This document shows positions 1 through 6,595 of a stretch of DNA of 9,485 bases, in pieces. The notes beneath the pieces were generated by a model. The model did not search any database. It worked only from the letters and a program-made list of their open reading frames with translations, and was not told where the DNA came from. The DNA is taken from positions 1 to 9,485 of the forward strand of contig JAJYLK010000024.1 in NCBI GenBank assembly GCA_021787775.1. Reading direction: 5' to 3'. Both the position numbers and the translations under genes were made by a program. Position 1 is the stretch's first letter. The number at the start of each line of letters is the position of its first letter. The DNA comes from Actinomycetes bacterium (GTDB lineage Bacteria > Actinomycetota > Thermoleophilia > BMS3ABIN01).

Positions 1-1
1 C

Positions 2-337
2 CGCCTGATCATTCCGGTCCAATGCGAATATTATGCTCTCGAAGGCCTCGGCCAGCTCCTGTCCACCGTCGAGGCGGTGCGCATCAACTTTAATCCCAAA
101 CTGGAAATCGCCGGCCTCTTGATGACTATGTTCGATCCGCGCACCAGACTTTCAAGCCAGGTCATCAATCAGGTTCGGACGCATTTTCCCGAGCTCATTT
201 ATCGCACCGTCATCCCGCGTAATGTCAGGTTGAGTGAGGCACCTAGTTTTGGTAAGCCTATCTCTCGTTATGATCCTACCTGCGCTGGTTCTGACGCCTA
301 CTTTGACCTTGCAACGGAGGTGGTGGAACGTGAATGA
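2..337 (+). CDS. parA: ParA/Soj chromosome-partition ATPase, C-terminal part
   Basis: This is the last 111 residues of a ParA-family ATPase, open at the left edge of the window. ParA dimerises on ATP, coats the nucleoid and, with ParB bound at parS, moves chromosome origins apart. The visible part has family hallmarks: [14 protein letters not shown] at the start (the region after the Walker B strand), then a stretch of the [16 protein letters not shown] type and the closing [17 protein letters not shown] block typical of Soj proteins. The Walker A lysine lies outside the window. It ends in TGA at 335-337, overlapping the parB start by 8 bases, so the two are translated from one message. Family assignment is firm; only the exact subtype (chromosomal rather than plasmid) is inferred, from the roadblock and cell-wall neighbours. 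Confidence 0.93.
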   Translation, partial: RLIIPVQCEYYALEGLGQLLSTVEAVRINFNPKLEIAGLLMTMFDPRTRLSSQVINQVRTHFPELIYRTVIPRNVRLSEAPSFGKPISRYDPTCAGSDAYFDLATEVVERE

Positions 338-1232
338 AAAGCAATCCGCAAACCAGCGGCTGGGACGGGGGCTGGATGCCTTGTTTACTAACACAAATAT
401 TACAGCGAGTAAAGTAACTCCCGGAGCAGATGACAAGGCAGATGATACACTATACCAGTTTTTACCTATTGGTCAACTTAGAGGGAACCCCAAGCAGCCG
501 CGCACCCTTTTTGATGAAGACACGCTGAACGATCTTGCCGATTCGATCAGGTCGGTCGGGCTGGTCCAGCCTGTCGTTGTCCGGCGTCTCGATTCCGGCT
601 ACGAGATTGTCGCCGGTGAGCGCCGCTGGCGTGCCGCTCAGCTGGCAGGTCTGGAGAAGATCCCCGCGATAATCAGGGATGCCGGCGATGCCGAAGCCCT
701 CGAACTGGCCCTGATCGAGAATCTGAGCCGGGAAGATCTGAATCCGATCGATACCGCGCGAGCCTATGCCAACCTGCAAGAGGATTTCGGCACCACGCAG
801 GAAGAACTTGCCGGTAAACTAGGCCGCAGCCGTTCCGCCATCGCCAATACCCTGCGTCTGCTGGACCTCCCCGACGAGGTTCAGTCGCTGATTGAAAAAG
901 GCAAGCTGTCTGAGGGACATGGCCGGACCCTGCTGTCGATTCCCGATCGCTTGCGACAGCGGCAACTGGCAGCCCGGGCGGCTGCCGGAGGGATGTCTGT
1001 CCGGCAACTTGAAGCCGCGGCCAAAAAAGAGGGCGCGACCAGCCGCCGCAGGGAGCCACGGGTGGTTCCGGTGAGTCAGGAGCTGATGGACGAGACCACG
1101 GATGCCGTTTATTCCGCCTTCCGGCTACCAGTCAAGGTAAGATGGACCGCAGCCGGCGGCCGCATCGAAGTTGAATTCACCAGTGACGAACAACTTCACC
1201 GTGTAGTCGATGTGCTGGAGAATAATCGCTGA
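330..1232 (+). CDS. parB: ParB/Spo0J centromere-binding partition protein
   Basis: A complete ParB of 300 residues, the usual size for chromosomal ParB. I start it at GTG 330 because AACGGAGG at 313-320 is well placed and residues 10-19 are then [10 protein letters not shown], the conserved N-terminal segment that stimulates ParA ATPase. An upstream ATG in the same frame at 234 would overlap parA by over 100 bases. The ParB/sulfiredoxin CTP-binding domain follows at about 42-140, with GERRWRA at 96-102 and [12 protein letters not shown] at 130-141. A helix-turn-helix for parS recognition sits at about 155-180, and a C-terminal dimerisation segment at about 250-300. The stop overlaps the next start (TGATG). 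The stretch at about 380-480, the linker after the ParA-binding peptide, is noticeably more AT-rich than the rest. No parS palindrome is seen in this window. Confidence 0.95.
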   Translation: MNEKQSANQRLGRGLDALFTNTNITASKVTPGADDKADDTLYQFLPIGQLRGNPKQPRTLFDEDTLNDLADSIRSVGLVQPVVVRRLDSGYEIVAGERRWRAAQLAGLEKIPAIIRDAGDAEALELALIENLSREDLNPIDTARAYANLQEDFGTTQEELAGKLGRSRSAIANTLRLLDLPDEVQSLIEKGKLSEGHGRTLLSIPDRLRQRQLAARAAAGGMSVRQLEAAAKKEGATSRRREPRVVPVSQELMDETTDAVYSAFRLPVKVRWTAAGGRIEVEFTSDEQLHRVVDVLENNR

Positions 1233-1555
1233 TGGCAAGCGATTCCGAAAGATCGCTGGAACAGGTACTGTCGCCATATCTGGAAATCAGTGGCGTTAAC
1301 ACCGCGTCCCTGGTTTCCAGCGACGGCCTGCTGGTGGCCAGTGCCGGCGGTGCCGGACTGAACCTGGAGGCGCTGGCAGCCCGTGCTGCCTTACTCGCGG
1401 CCGCAACGGCCGAGCTGTCGTCCGAACTCGGCGGCCGGCCGCGCATACTGGCGCTCGACAATGACGGCGTGGGCATTATCCTGGCGCCGTTGACGTCAGA
1501 TCTGCTGCTGGTGATAGTCGGCACCACGAAGATACTGGGGCTCATCCGCCGATGA
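1232..1555 (+). CDS. Roadblock/LC7 domain protein
   Basis: A 107-residue protein with a single roadblock/LC7 fold. The signature is an N-terminal helix (about 6-18), the strand-turn ASLVSSDGLLVAS (about 25-37), a helix rich in Ala and Leu (about 42-66), and a closing pair of hydrophobic strands ending in LLLVIVGTTKILGLIRR. Roadblock proteins usually dimerise and act as regulators or activators of small Ras-like GTPases such as MglA; no GTPase gene is in the window. ATG 1232 overlaps the parB stop by one base, so translation is almost certainly coupled. This suggests a role linked to segregation or polarity, but that is inference from position. A weak point is that such short domains are diverse, so the partner cannot be named. 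Confidence 0.82.
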   Translation: MASDSERSLEQVLSPYLEISGVNTASLVSSDGLLVASAGGAGLNLEALAARAALLAAATAELSSELGGRPRILALDNDGVGIILAPLTSDLLLVIVGTTKILGLIRR

Positions 1556-1558
1556 GCC
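1539..1558 (+). terminator. Stem-loop over the end of the roadblock gene
   Basis: GGCTCAT (1539-1545) and ATGAGCC (1552-1558) form a perfect 7-bp stem with a 6-base loop, spanning the stop codon of the last gene in the parAB operon. No T-run follows, so it is not a classical intrinsic terminator; it may mark or protect the 3' end of the transcript. The 82 bases to the convergent penicillin-binding protein gene hold nothing else clear. Confidence 0.3.
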
Positions 1559-1637
1559 GAGATGAGGCAGCACCGCCATGCCTTGGGAGCCAACTGGCCT
1601 TTGCCGCCGGCATCCACACCCCTCCTGCGAGACGGAA

Positions 1638-3662
1638 TTAGCCGTCGACGTCGGGGGCTGCGTTCAGATTGTTGGGCATCGTGAGGGTATTCGGCGTCGT
1701 CCTGCCGGCGTTTCCGTAAGCGTCACCACGGGCATCGGGTGAGTCGCCGCCAGAATACAGCACATACTGCCCCTGCAGCTTCTTGAAGACGATCTTGTCA
1801 TGCGGCGGCGTGAAATCCCGCTTCGGCAAGTTATTTTCGGCGTTCAGCATGAAGCCTTTCCAGATGTCGACCGGTAGACCGCCGCCCCATACCTGGGCAC
1901 CGTGCACGTGCGTCATCGGAATCTGCTGGTCCGGATATCCAATCCAGACCGCCGTGGAATAGTCGGGTGTGAAGCCGACAAACCAGGCATCCTGCAGGTT
2001 TTCCGTCGATCCGGTCTTGCCCGCCGCCGGCCGCCCCAGTTTGGCCCGTTCGGATGTTCCACCCTGAACGTCCTGCTCCATGACCTGCGTCACCGTGTAA
2101 GCCACGGCATCGCTGACAACCTGCTTCTGTTCCGGTTGAGCCTGGTAATCGATGCTCCCGTCCGGCATCTCCACGCGTATGATCGCGGCCGGTTCCGAAT
2201 ATTTCCCATCTTCGTCCAGCGTGGCATACGCTGAAGCCATTTCCATCGGCGATACGCCCTGGTCCAGTCCGCCAAGCGCGATCGACGGATTGTCGGACAT
2301 CGGGCTCTTGATGCCGAGCCGTTCGGCCGCATCGCGAGCCTTGTCCGGACCGATGTCCATCACCAGCTGGGCATAGACGGTGTTATCGGAGTGCAGCATG
2401 GCTTCTGCCAAACTTGATGCCCCGAAATATTTATGGTCATAAGTGGCCACATTCCACGTGCCGCCCTGGGGCAACCCGATGTCGATCTGCTTGGACATAT
2501 AAAATGTCTTCCAGGGATTCACGCCCTGCTCCACCGCCGCGGTAAGCACGAACGGCTTGAAACAGGAGCCCGGCTGCCGCTTCGCCTGCACCGCCAGGTT
2601 GAACTGTGATTTCTGAAAATCGGTGCTGCTGACCATGGCTTTGATATAGCCTGTGGCCGGATCGATTGATACCAGCGCCGCCGCCGGATCGCCGCTTTGA
2701 TTCAGCGTCTTCTTGATCGCCGCCAGGCCCGCCGCCTGAAGATTGGGCTCGATTGTCGTATATACTTTGAGTCCGCCCTCGAAAACTTTCTTTTCCCCAT
2801 ATTTCTGGATCAGTTGCTGTTTGACGTACTCGACAAAATACGGATCGCTGGCAGAAGCGCTGTTTCCCTGGTGGACATCGATCGGCTCGGCGGCCGCGTA
2901 ATTGGCCTCTGGCTGGGTTACGTAACCCAGATCCGCCATCTTTTGCAGGACCGTGTTCCGGCGAGCCACAGCGGCCTGCATGTCCTCCTTGGGAGAGAAA
3001 GCAGACGGAGCCTGCGGCAGACCAGCCAGCGTCGCGCATTCAGCCAGGTCGAGCTGCTTGACGCTTTTCCCGAAATAAGTCTGTGCCGCCGCTTCAACCC
3101 CATAGGCGTTTTCGCCGTAGTAGATCGAATTAAGGTAGCGCTCCAGGATCGTATCCTTCGAAACTGTGCGGTCCAGTTCTGTGGCCAGCACTGCTTCATC
3201 GATCTTGCGGGTAAAGGTGCGCGCATCTGAAACATATAACGTTTTGACAAGCTGCTGCGTAATGGTACTACCGCCCTCAGCCAGACGTCCCTGGCTGATG
3301 TCAGTGATCAGGGCGCGGCCGATCGCCTGATAATCCACGCCGCCGTGCTCGTAAAAGCGCTGGTCCTCAATGGCGATGGTGGCCTGCTTCAGATATTTGG
3401 GAATCTCGTTGAACGGGACGACAGTCCGGTTCTCAGTACCGTAAATATCAGCCAGCAGGCTGCCGTCCGCAGCATAAATCTTGGAGGTCTGGCCAAGCGA
3501 CATGTAGTCGTCGGATTGGAGCTTGGGCAGATCGTGGACAATCGCCTGCACCGTCTGGATCCCCATCATGGCGAAAAAAATCAGGCCCAGCACAAAGACG
3601 GAGAGCAGTGTCAGTCTGACAGGGTGTCTTTTCCTGCGCTTGAGCTTTCGCCGACGGGGCAT
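1638..3662 (-). CDS. Class A penicillin-binding protein (bifunctional transglycosylase/transpeptidase)
   Basis: A complete 674-residue membrane-anchored peptidoglycan synthase that polymerises lipid II and cross-links stem peptides outside the membrane. It has a very basic cytoplasmic tail (1-16), one transmembrane helix (about 17-42) and a GT51 transglycosylase domain (about 60-240) with catalytic Glu99 in IEDQRFYEHGG and the GGSTITQQ motif at 130-137. The transpeptidase domain (about 320-600) has the active-site SCFK at 366-369 (nucleophile Ser366), SDN at 425-427 and KTG at 549-551. The last 55 residues are a low-complexity Pro/Asn/Gly tail; no PASTA or other C-terminal domain is seen. ATG 3662 is chosen because it gives the basic tail plus anchor; upstream is a modest AAGG. 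It stands alone, convergent with parAB and downstream of the CsoR-family unit, from which a terminator separates it. All catalytic motifs are intact. Confidence 0.95.
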   Translation of the reverse strand: MPRRRKLKRRKRHPVRLTLLSVFVLGLIFFAMMGIQTVQAIVHDLPKLQSDDYMSLGQTSKIYAADGSLLADIYGTENRTVVPFNEIPKYLKQATIAIEDQRFYEHGGVDYQAIGRALITDISQGRLAEGGSTITQQLVKTLYVSDARTFTRKIDEAVLATELDRTVSKDTILERYLNSIYYGENAYGVEAAAQTYFGKSVKQLDLAECATLAGLPQAPSAFSPKEDMQAAVARRNTVLQKMADLGYVTQPEANYAAAEPIDVHQGNSASASDPYFVEYVKQQLIQKYGEKKVFEGGLKVYTTIEPNLQAAGLAAIKKTLNQSGDPAAALVSIDPATGYIKAMVSSTDFQKSQFNLAVQAKRQPGSCFKPFVLTAAVEQGVNPWKTFYMSKQIDIGLPQGGTWNVATYDHKYFGASSLAEAMLHSDNTVYAQLVMDIGPDKARDAAERLGIKSPMSDNPSIALGGLDQGVSPMEMASAYATLDEDGKYSEPAAIIRVEMPDGSIDYQAQPEQKQVVSDAVAYTVTQVMEQDVQGGTSERAKLGRPAAGKTGSTENLQDAWFVGFTPDYSTAVWIGYPDQQIPMTHVHGAQVWGGGLPVDIWKGFMLNAENNLPKRDFTPPHDKIVFKKLQGQYVLYSGGDSPDARGDAYGNAGRTTPNTLTMPNNLNAAPDVDG

Positions 3663-3686
3663 AAAGGGGACCTTAAAAAGAGTTTT

Positions 3687-3710
3687 CCGGAAATTCCGGG
3701 TCGAATCTTA
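3687..3710 (-). promoter_or_regulatory. Possible promoter -10 and adjoining palindrome for the PBP gene
   Basis: On the minus strand TAAGAT (3710-3705) resembles a -10 box, with no convincing -35 upstream. Directly downstream is the 13-base palindrome CCGGAAATTCCGG (3687-3699), lying where a transcription start would be and 25 bases before the PBP start codon. It could be an operator or a short 5' hairpin. Support is sequence only and weak. Confidence 0.3.
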
Positions 3711-3778
3711 ACACAGATGCGGCCTTGCTGGGAGCCCCCGCGTAAAGCCAGGCCCGGCAGCCACGCCGGCCCTCGCAT

Positions 3779-3813
3779 AAAACAAAAAACCTGCCGGGGC
3801 AATCCCTGGCAGG
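3779..3813 (-). terminator. Intrinsic terminator of the CsoR/CstR-family gene
   Basis: On the minus strand CCTGCC (3813-3808) pairs with GGCAGG (3795-3790), extended inward by GGG/CCC pairs after one unpaired base, around a short loop. The stem is followed at once by TTTTTTGTTTT (3789-3779). It lies 48 bases after the stop of the 95-residue repressor gene and in the same direction, which makes that gene a single-gene transcription unit and separates it from the PBP gene downstream. Confidence 0.85.
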
Positions 3814-3860
3814 CGGCTCCGGCCGGCGAAACCGGGTTTTGTGGCAATCAGACCCGTTGA

Positions 3861-4148
3861 TTACTTGACGTGCTGGATGTATTTCATGAATACTTCAAAC
3901 GCCTCTTCCACCGCCATGTCATCGAGCCCCATCTCCTCGGTACTGTGGCGCAGGCATTCTTTCATCCGGTTGCTGATGAGAAAAACGCCGACCCTGTCCA
4001 GAGCCGCCCTGGTGGCCGCAAGCTGGGTGAGCACATCCTCGCAGCGCTTGTCCTCCGAAATCATCCGTTGCAAGCCACGCACCTGGCCCTCAATCCGGCG
4101 AAGCCGGTTGATGACCTTTTCTGTGTCTGTCTTCGCTACCGCTGTCAT
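3861..4148 (-). CDS. CsoR/CstR-family (DUF156) all-helical transcriptional repressor
   Basis: A 95-residue DNA-binding repressor of the CsoR/RcnR/CstR family. The signature KVINRLRRIEGQVRGLQRMI at 11-30 is the first helix with its basic DNA-facing residues. In copper sensors the ligands are Cys, His and Cys; here Cys36 and Cys65 are kept, but the aligned histidine is Arg61 (context SNRMKEC). Loss of that histidine with both cysteines kept is the pattern of CstR, which senses persulfides through the Cys pair; the assignment to persulfide sensing is inference. I start it at ATG 4148 (a GTG codon directly before it could also serve), with AAAGGCAAGG upstream. The frame stays open further upstream to 4295, but that extension has no family similarity and would run into the operator. 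No copper pump, sulfurtransferase or rhodanese gene is next to it, so within the window it can only control itself. Confidence 0.9.
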   Translation of the reverse strand: MTAVAKTDTEKVINRLRRIEGQVRGLQRMISEDKRCEDVLTQLAATRAALDRVGVFLISNRMKECLRHSTEEMGLDDMAVEEAFEVFMKYIQHVK

Positions 4149-4277
4149 CACCTTGCCTTTAACTGGTCCGGCGAACCCTGCTCCACGCGAAGGAGTTCCT
4201 CTGGAAATTATTCCGGGCATTTTATCAGCCCGGCGGCCCAAGATAAATAAGGATGAATTCAGGCGCCTTCGCGGCGT

Positions 4278-4291
4278 TACCCCTACGGGTA
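4278..4291. promoter_or_regulatory. CsoR/CstR-type palindromic operator
   Basis: TACCCCTACGGGTA has inverted arms TACCC and GGGTA around four bases. G/C runs flanked by TA in this arrangement are characteristic of operators bound by CsoR/CstR-family tetramers. It begins just downstream of the predicted -10 box on the minus strand and covers the predicted transcription start of the repressor gene, so bound protein would block its own promoter. The match is by eye. Confidence 0.65.
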
Positions 4292-4293
4292 TC

Positions 4294-4323
4294 ATTATCC
4301 CACGGGCATTTGAAACTCGTCAA
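4294..4323 (-). promoter_or_regulatory. Sigma-70-type promoter of the CsoR/CstR-family gene
   Basis: On the minus strand TTGACG (4323-4318) and GATAAT (4299-4294) each match five of six consensus bases and are 18 bases apart. A start near 4287 would fall inside the operator at 4278-4291 and give a leader of about 139 bases before ATG 4148. The leader holds small inverted repeats but no structure I can name. Confidence 0.6.
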
Positions 4324-4335
4324 GAATAAACAGCC

Positions 4336-4362
4336 GGCGGAGTTGCGGGCAAAAGCTCCGCC
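4336..4362. repeat. Inverted repeat at the edge of the tandem array
   Basis: GGCGGAG (4336-4342) and CTCCGCC (4356-4362) are perfect inverted arms 13 bases apart, just outside the first array unit. The CTCCGCC arm recurs at 4398-4404 in the second long repeat copy, there facing GGCG at 4389-4392. No T-run follows, so it is not an intrinsic terminator. Confidence 0.45.
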
Positions 4363-4364
4363 TA

Positions 4365-4580
4365 ACCATTTTGCGCGGCGAAAAAATTGGCGTAGAGCTC
4401 CGCCTACCATATTTCGCGGCGATAAAGTTGCGCATCGTTAAATTGCGGAGCGCTAAATTGCACCGCGTTAAATTTGCGCGGCGGTAAATTGCTCCGCTAC
4501 GCTATAATTGCGCTCCTTGATATTTGCGAAGCGTTTGATTTCGTGCCATTGAATTTGCACGGCGCCAATTTGGCTAAAAT
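4365..4580. repeat. Degenerate tandem array, period 15-16 bases, about 13 units
   Basis: Units roughly follow AAATTGCGCNGCGNT: an AT-rich AAATT core followed by a GC-rich GCGNNGCG block. The TTG/TTC of successive units starts at 4371, 4387, 4413, 4428, 4443, 4458, 4474, 4489, 4508, 4524, 4540, 4555 and 4570, giving steps of 16, 26, 15, 15, 15, 16, 15, 19, 16, 16, 15 and 15. The first part also shows a longer imperfect repeat of about 40 bases (4351-4390 and 4394-4430, both containing AGCTCCGCCTA). Mixed 15- and 16-base steps rule out a coding repeat. It fills most of the 472-base gap between the repressor gene and the DUF1848 gene. It could be a decayed iteron array, a structural element or an intergenic repeat family; the sequence alone does not decide. 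Confidence 0.75.
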
Positions 4581-4620
4581 GTCGACGAAAGTTTTCTAAC
4601 GAACCGAATGCCCTGATTAG

Positions 4621-5457
4621 ATGCCCGACGCCCAAGTGATCAGCTGCTCGCGCAGGACCGACATTCCCCGCTGTTATTCCGGCTGGCTCGAGGATGTGCT
4701 GGCCTCGGGCAGCGTCACCTTCAGGGCTCCGCGCGGCGCCGTCCGCCACATCTCGCTTGCCCCGGAGGATGTTCACTCGATGGTGCTGTGGTCGAAGGAT
4801 TACGCTCCTCTGCTCCAGCGCCCGCAGCTGATAAAGCGGCTTCGACACCTCAACTGTTATTTCCATTTCACCATCACGGGCCTGGGGCGGACCGGGTGGG
4901 AGCCGGAAATCCCTCCCTGGTCAAAAGCGCTGGCGGAGATGACGGTGCTGGTGCGGCTGTTTGGCGCCCAGCGTGTCAACTGGCGTTTCGATCCGGTCGT
5001 CCACTGGCCGGCAGATGACAAACGGCGCTCGAACCTGTCGCTGTTTCCCCAAATCGCAGCCCGCGTGGCCGAGCTCGGTGTCGGGTCCTGCACTTTTTCC
5101 CTGGTGCAGCTGTACCGGAAAAACGAACGGCGGGCGCGACGCTCCGGGCTGGAAATTGCCCGGCTTGCCGATGACGAAGGCCTCAAGGCCGCCGCACGGC
5201 TGGCGGAATGGTCGACCGGGTTTGGTCTGAGACTCTATAGCTGTGCCGAGGAAGCCTGGTCACAGGTGCCCGGGGTCTCCCGAGCCAGCTGCGTCGACGC
5301 CGGGCTGCTGAACGCCCTCAGGCCTGACGGCATGAAGGCTTCCGCGGCAAAAGATGCCTCGCAGCGGCGGCAATGCGGCTGTACGCGCAGCATCGACATC
5401 GGAAGCTACACGCAACGCTGCGGCGCAGCCCAATGCCTCTACTGCTACGCAAACTGA
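4621..5457 (+). CDS. DUF1848 family protein with C-terminal cysteine cluster motif
   Basis: A complete 278-residue protein of the DUF1848 family, whose biochemical role is not established as far as I know. The N-terminal VISCSRRTDIP (6-16) and the C-terminal CGC-x-RSIDIGSY followed by CLYCYAN (252-278) are the family signatures. Cys252, Cys254, Cys267, Cys272 and Cys275 form the cluster; their spacing suggests an Fe-S cluster, and the ending recalls radical-SAM-like proteins, but the usual CxxxCxxC order is absent. NWRFDPVVHW (120-129) is a second conserved block. It is soluble, with no signal peptide. ATG 4621 places the family motif at residue 6; no good ribosome-binding site precedes it. 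It lies alone, after the tandem array, convergent with a small membrane-protein gene. Confidence 0.85.
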   Translation: MPDAQVISCSRRTDIPRCYSGWLEDVLASGSVTFRAPRGAVRHISLAPEDVHSMVLWSKDYAPLLQRPQLIKRLRHLNCYFHFTITGLGRTGWEPEIPPWSKALAEMTVLVRLFGAQRVNWRFDPVVHWPADDKRRSNLSLFPQIAARVAELGVGSCTFSLVQLYRKNERRARRSGLEIARLADDEGLKAAARLAEWSTGFGLRLYSCAEEAWSQVPGVSRASCVDAGLLNALRPDGMKASAAKDASQRRQCGCTRSIDIGSYTQRCGAAQCLYCYAN

Positions 5458-5515
5458 TTCGCGAAGCGATTATTGCCCGGGCCAGACCAGCTGCGGGACT
5501 ATCTACGGCTGGCAG

Positions 5516-5692
5516 TTATTTCTTGGACGTCAAGAGCCCGAAGGTGGCGATGCCCAGCAATACGGTGATGAAGCCGAAAATATAAAACGCAGTCTTCTCC
5601 TGGTCGCTGGAGAGCCACCACGCGCTCGTGAAAATGACGATCCCGAACAGAATCTGAATCGCCGCCAGAATCGTGGCACGATCGGTTTTCAT
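5516..5692 (-). CDS. Small two-helix membrane protein (58 residues)
   Basis: A short gene starting MKTDRATILAAIQILFGIVI and ending LLTSKK. Hydrophobic segments at about 8-27 and 36-54 are separated by the polar turn SSDQEK, giving a small integral membrane hairpin with a basic C-terminus. The start is strongly supported by GGAGG seven bases before the ATG (minus strand, around 5700-5704). A -10-like TAGAAT lies at 5726-5721 with no clear -35. The gene is convergent with the DUF1848 gene, 58 bases away. I do not recognise a family. Coding is supported by the ribosome-binding site, hydropathy and clean stop, not by homology. Confidence 0.72.
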   Translation of the reverse strand: MKTDRATILAAIQILFGIVIFTSAWWLSSDQEKTAFYIFGFITVLLGIATFGLLTSKK

Positions 5693-5907
5693 GTCAAACC
5701 TCCGGTGTTTTTAGCAAGTAATTCTAAAAGAGCCGCTGATTTCCTGCCGGCGCCCTCCCTATGTTTGCCTTGCCTTTCTTTCCCGCTGCAACCCCGTTAT
5801 AAGCAGGTGACGAAGAAAACCCGAATGCTTGCCACGGTTTGCGGGCATCTATACGACAGGCCGAGGAGAGTTCCCGAGCGCAACCGCAACAAGGCAAGAG
5901 GCCGACA
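5693..5907. other. Intergenic stretch between the small membrane gene and the hydrogenase remnants
   Basis: It holds the leader and probable -10 (5721-5726) of the minus-strand small gene. The rest shows no open frame with a credible start, no repeat and no clear hairpin. It may contain unrecognisable remains of the missing 5' part of the hydrogenase operon. Confidence 0.4.
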
Positions 5908-6054
5908 ATGGACGACGTTCCGCTAACCGTCGCAAGCTGGCATTCGGTTTTCGAAGCTCCAGACAACAGACATGCCTGGAGGCAATGGCTGCTGCAGCTG
6001 TCGGAAAAATACAGCCATAGCGCCCGCGGAAAAATCCGGCAATCGTATATTTGA
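5908..6054 (+). pseudogene. 48-codon frame, possible remnant of the hydrogenase Fe-S (beta) subunit
   Basis: ATG 5908 is preceded by AAGAGG six bases away and opens 48 codons (MDDVPLTVASWHSVF...RQWLLQLSEKYSHSARGKIRQSYI). The pattern WxSxF followed by RQWL resembles the part of hydrogenase/sulfite-reductase beta subunits that lies between their two ferredoxin-like cluster regions. The position directly before the gamma remnant is where the beta gene belongs. However, none of the cluster cysteines is present and the match is short, so it may equally be an unrelated small protein or a chance frame. The call rests mostly on context. Confidence 0.3.
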
Positions 6055-6103
6055 AGAAACGGCTGATTTCGCCAGCCTGGGATTGAGTCAAGATTTCACA
6101 CTC

Positions 6104-6595
6104 ATGCCGTCCAAGAAGCAGTTTCTTCCCCCAGCGGAGACGCGGCTGCGCAGCGCCATCAAATGCGTCATCTGCCTGGAAGACTTCGGTACCCTGACGA
6201 TCCCGTATGGCGCCCGCACGCCCGAACTGATGCTGTTCAGAGACGAATTCGAGAACTGGCGCAAACACGCGCAACTGGAAGTGATCGCGGAAGAAGCGGG
6301 TCCCGGCTGGCCGGGGCGGACCGGCCTGCTCACCTCGCTTTTCGACACCGTCGCGCTCTCGCCGGCCGGCACACAGGTGATGGTATGCGGACCGCCAGTG
6401 ATGTTCAGCTTCGTCCTCGGCAGGCTGGAGGAACGACATTTTGATGATTCGCAGATCTATGTTTCCCTGGAAAGGAACATGCGATGCGGTGTCGGCAAAT
6501 GCGAACACTGCGTGGTGGAAAACTTCTATACCTGCTGTGTGGGGCCGGTATTATCGGTCGAGCGGATCAGGGGTGTCTCATCGGCGCTGAGGTGA
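6104..6595 (+). pseudogene. Hydrogenase gamma subunit (FAD/NAD- and iron-sulfur-binding), N-terminally truncated
   Basis: The C-terminal part of a flavin reductase-like subunit that passes electrons between NAD(P) and the hydrogenase dimer in group 3b enzymes. Similarity begins near 6146 and runs through EDFGTLTIPYGARTPE, VCGPPVM (residues 94-100 counting from ATG 6104) and SLERNMRCGVGKCEHC with Cys128, 133, 136 and 144/145, the 2Fe-2S ligand pattern. Normal proteins are about 270-290 residues; here the FAD-binding domain and the glycine-rich NAD loop before RSAIK are missing. ATG 6104 has no ribosome-binding site; the frame is open from 5972 with unrelated sequence. The stop overlaps the delta start as GTGA, a surviving operon feature. 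The part that remains is undamaged, suggesting fairly recent loss, but it cannot bind both cofactors. Confidence 0.8.

Noticed and set aside
1895..2470. parS-like CACGTG sites (near 1905, 2457 and also 8418)
   Set aside because: Only the central six bases match; the flanking arms of the 16-base parS palindrome are absent, and all lie in coding sequence.
4149..4295. Longer version of the CsoR/CstR-family gene (144 codons from 4295)
   Set aside because: The extra 49 residues do not resemble the family, lack a ribosome-binding site and would start inside the promoter region; family proteins are 85-100 residues.
4365..4580. CRISPR array
   Set aside because: Units are 15-16 bases, degenerate and directly adjacent, with no spacers of constant length and no cas genes.
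5849..6508. 219-codon minus-strand open frame opposite the gamma remnant
   Set aside because: No protein-like motif and no ribosome-binding site; the plus strand shows clear hydrogenase gamma similarity.
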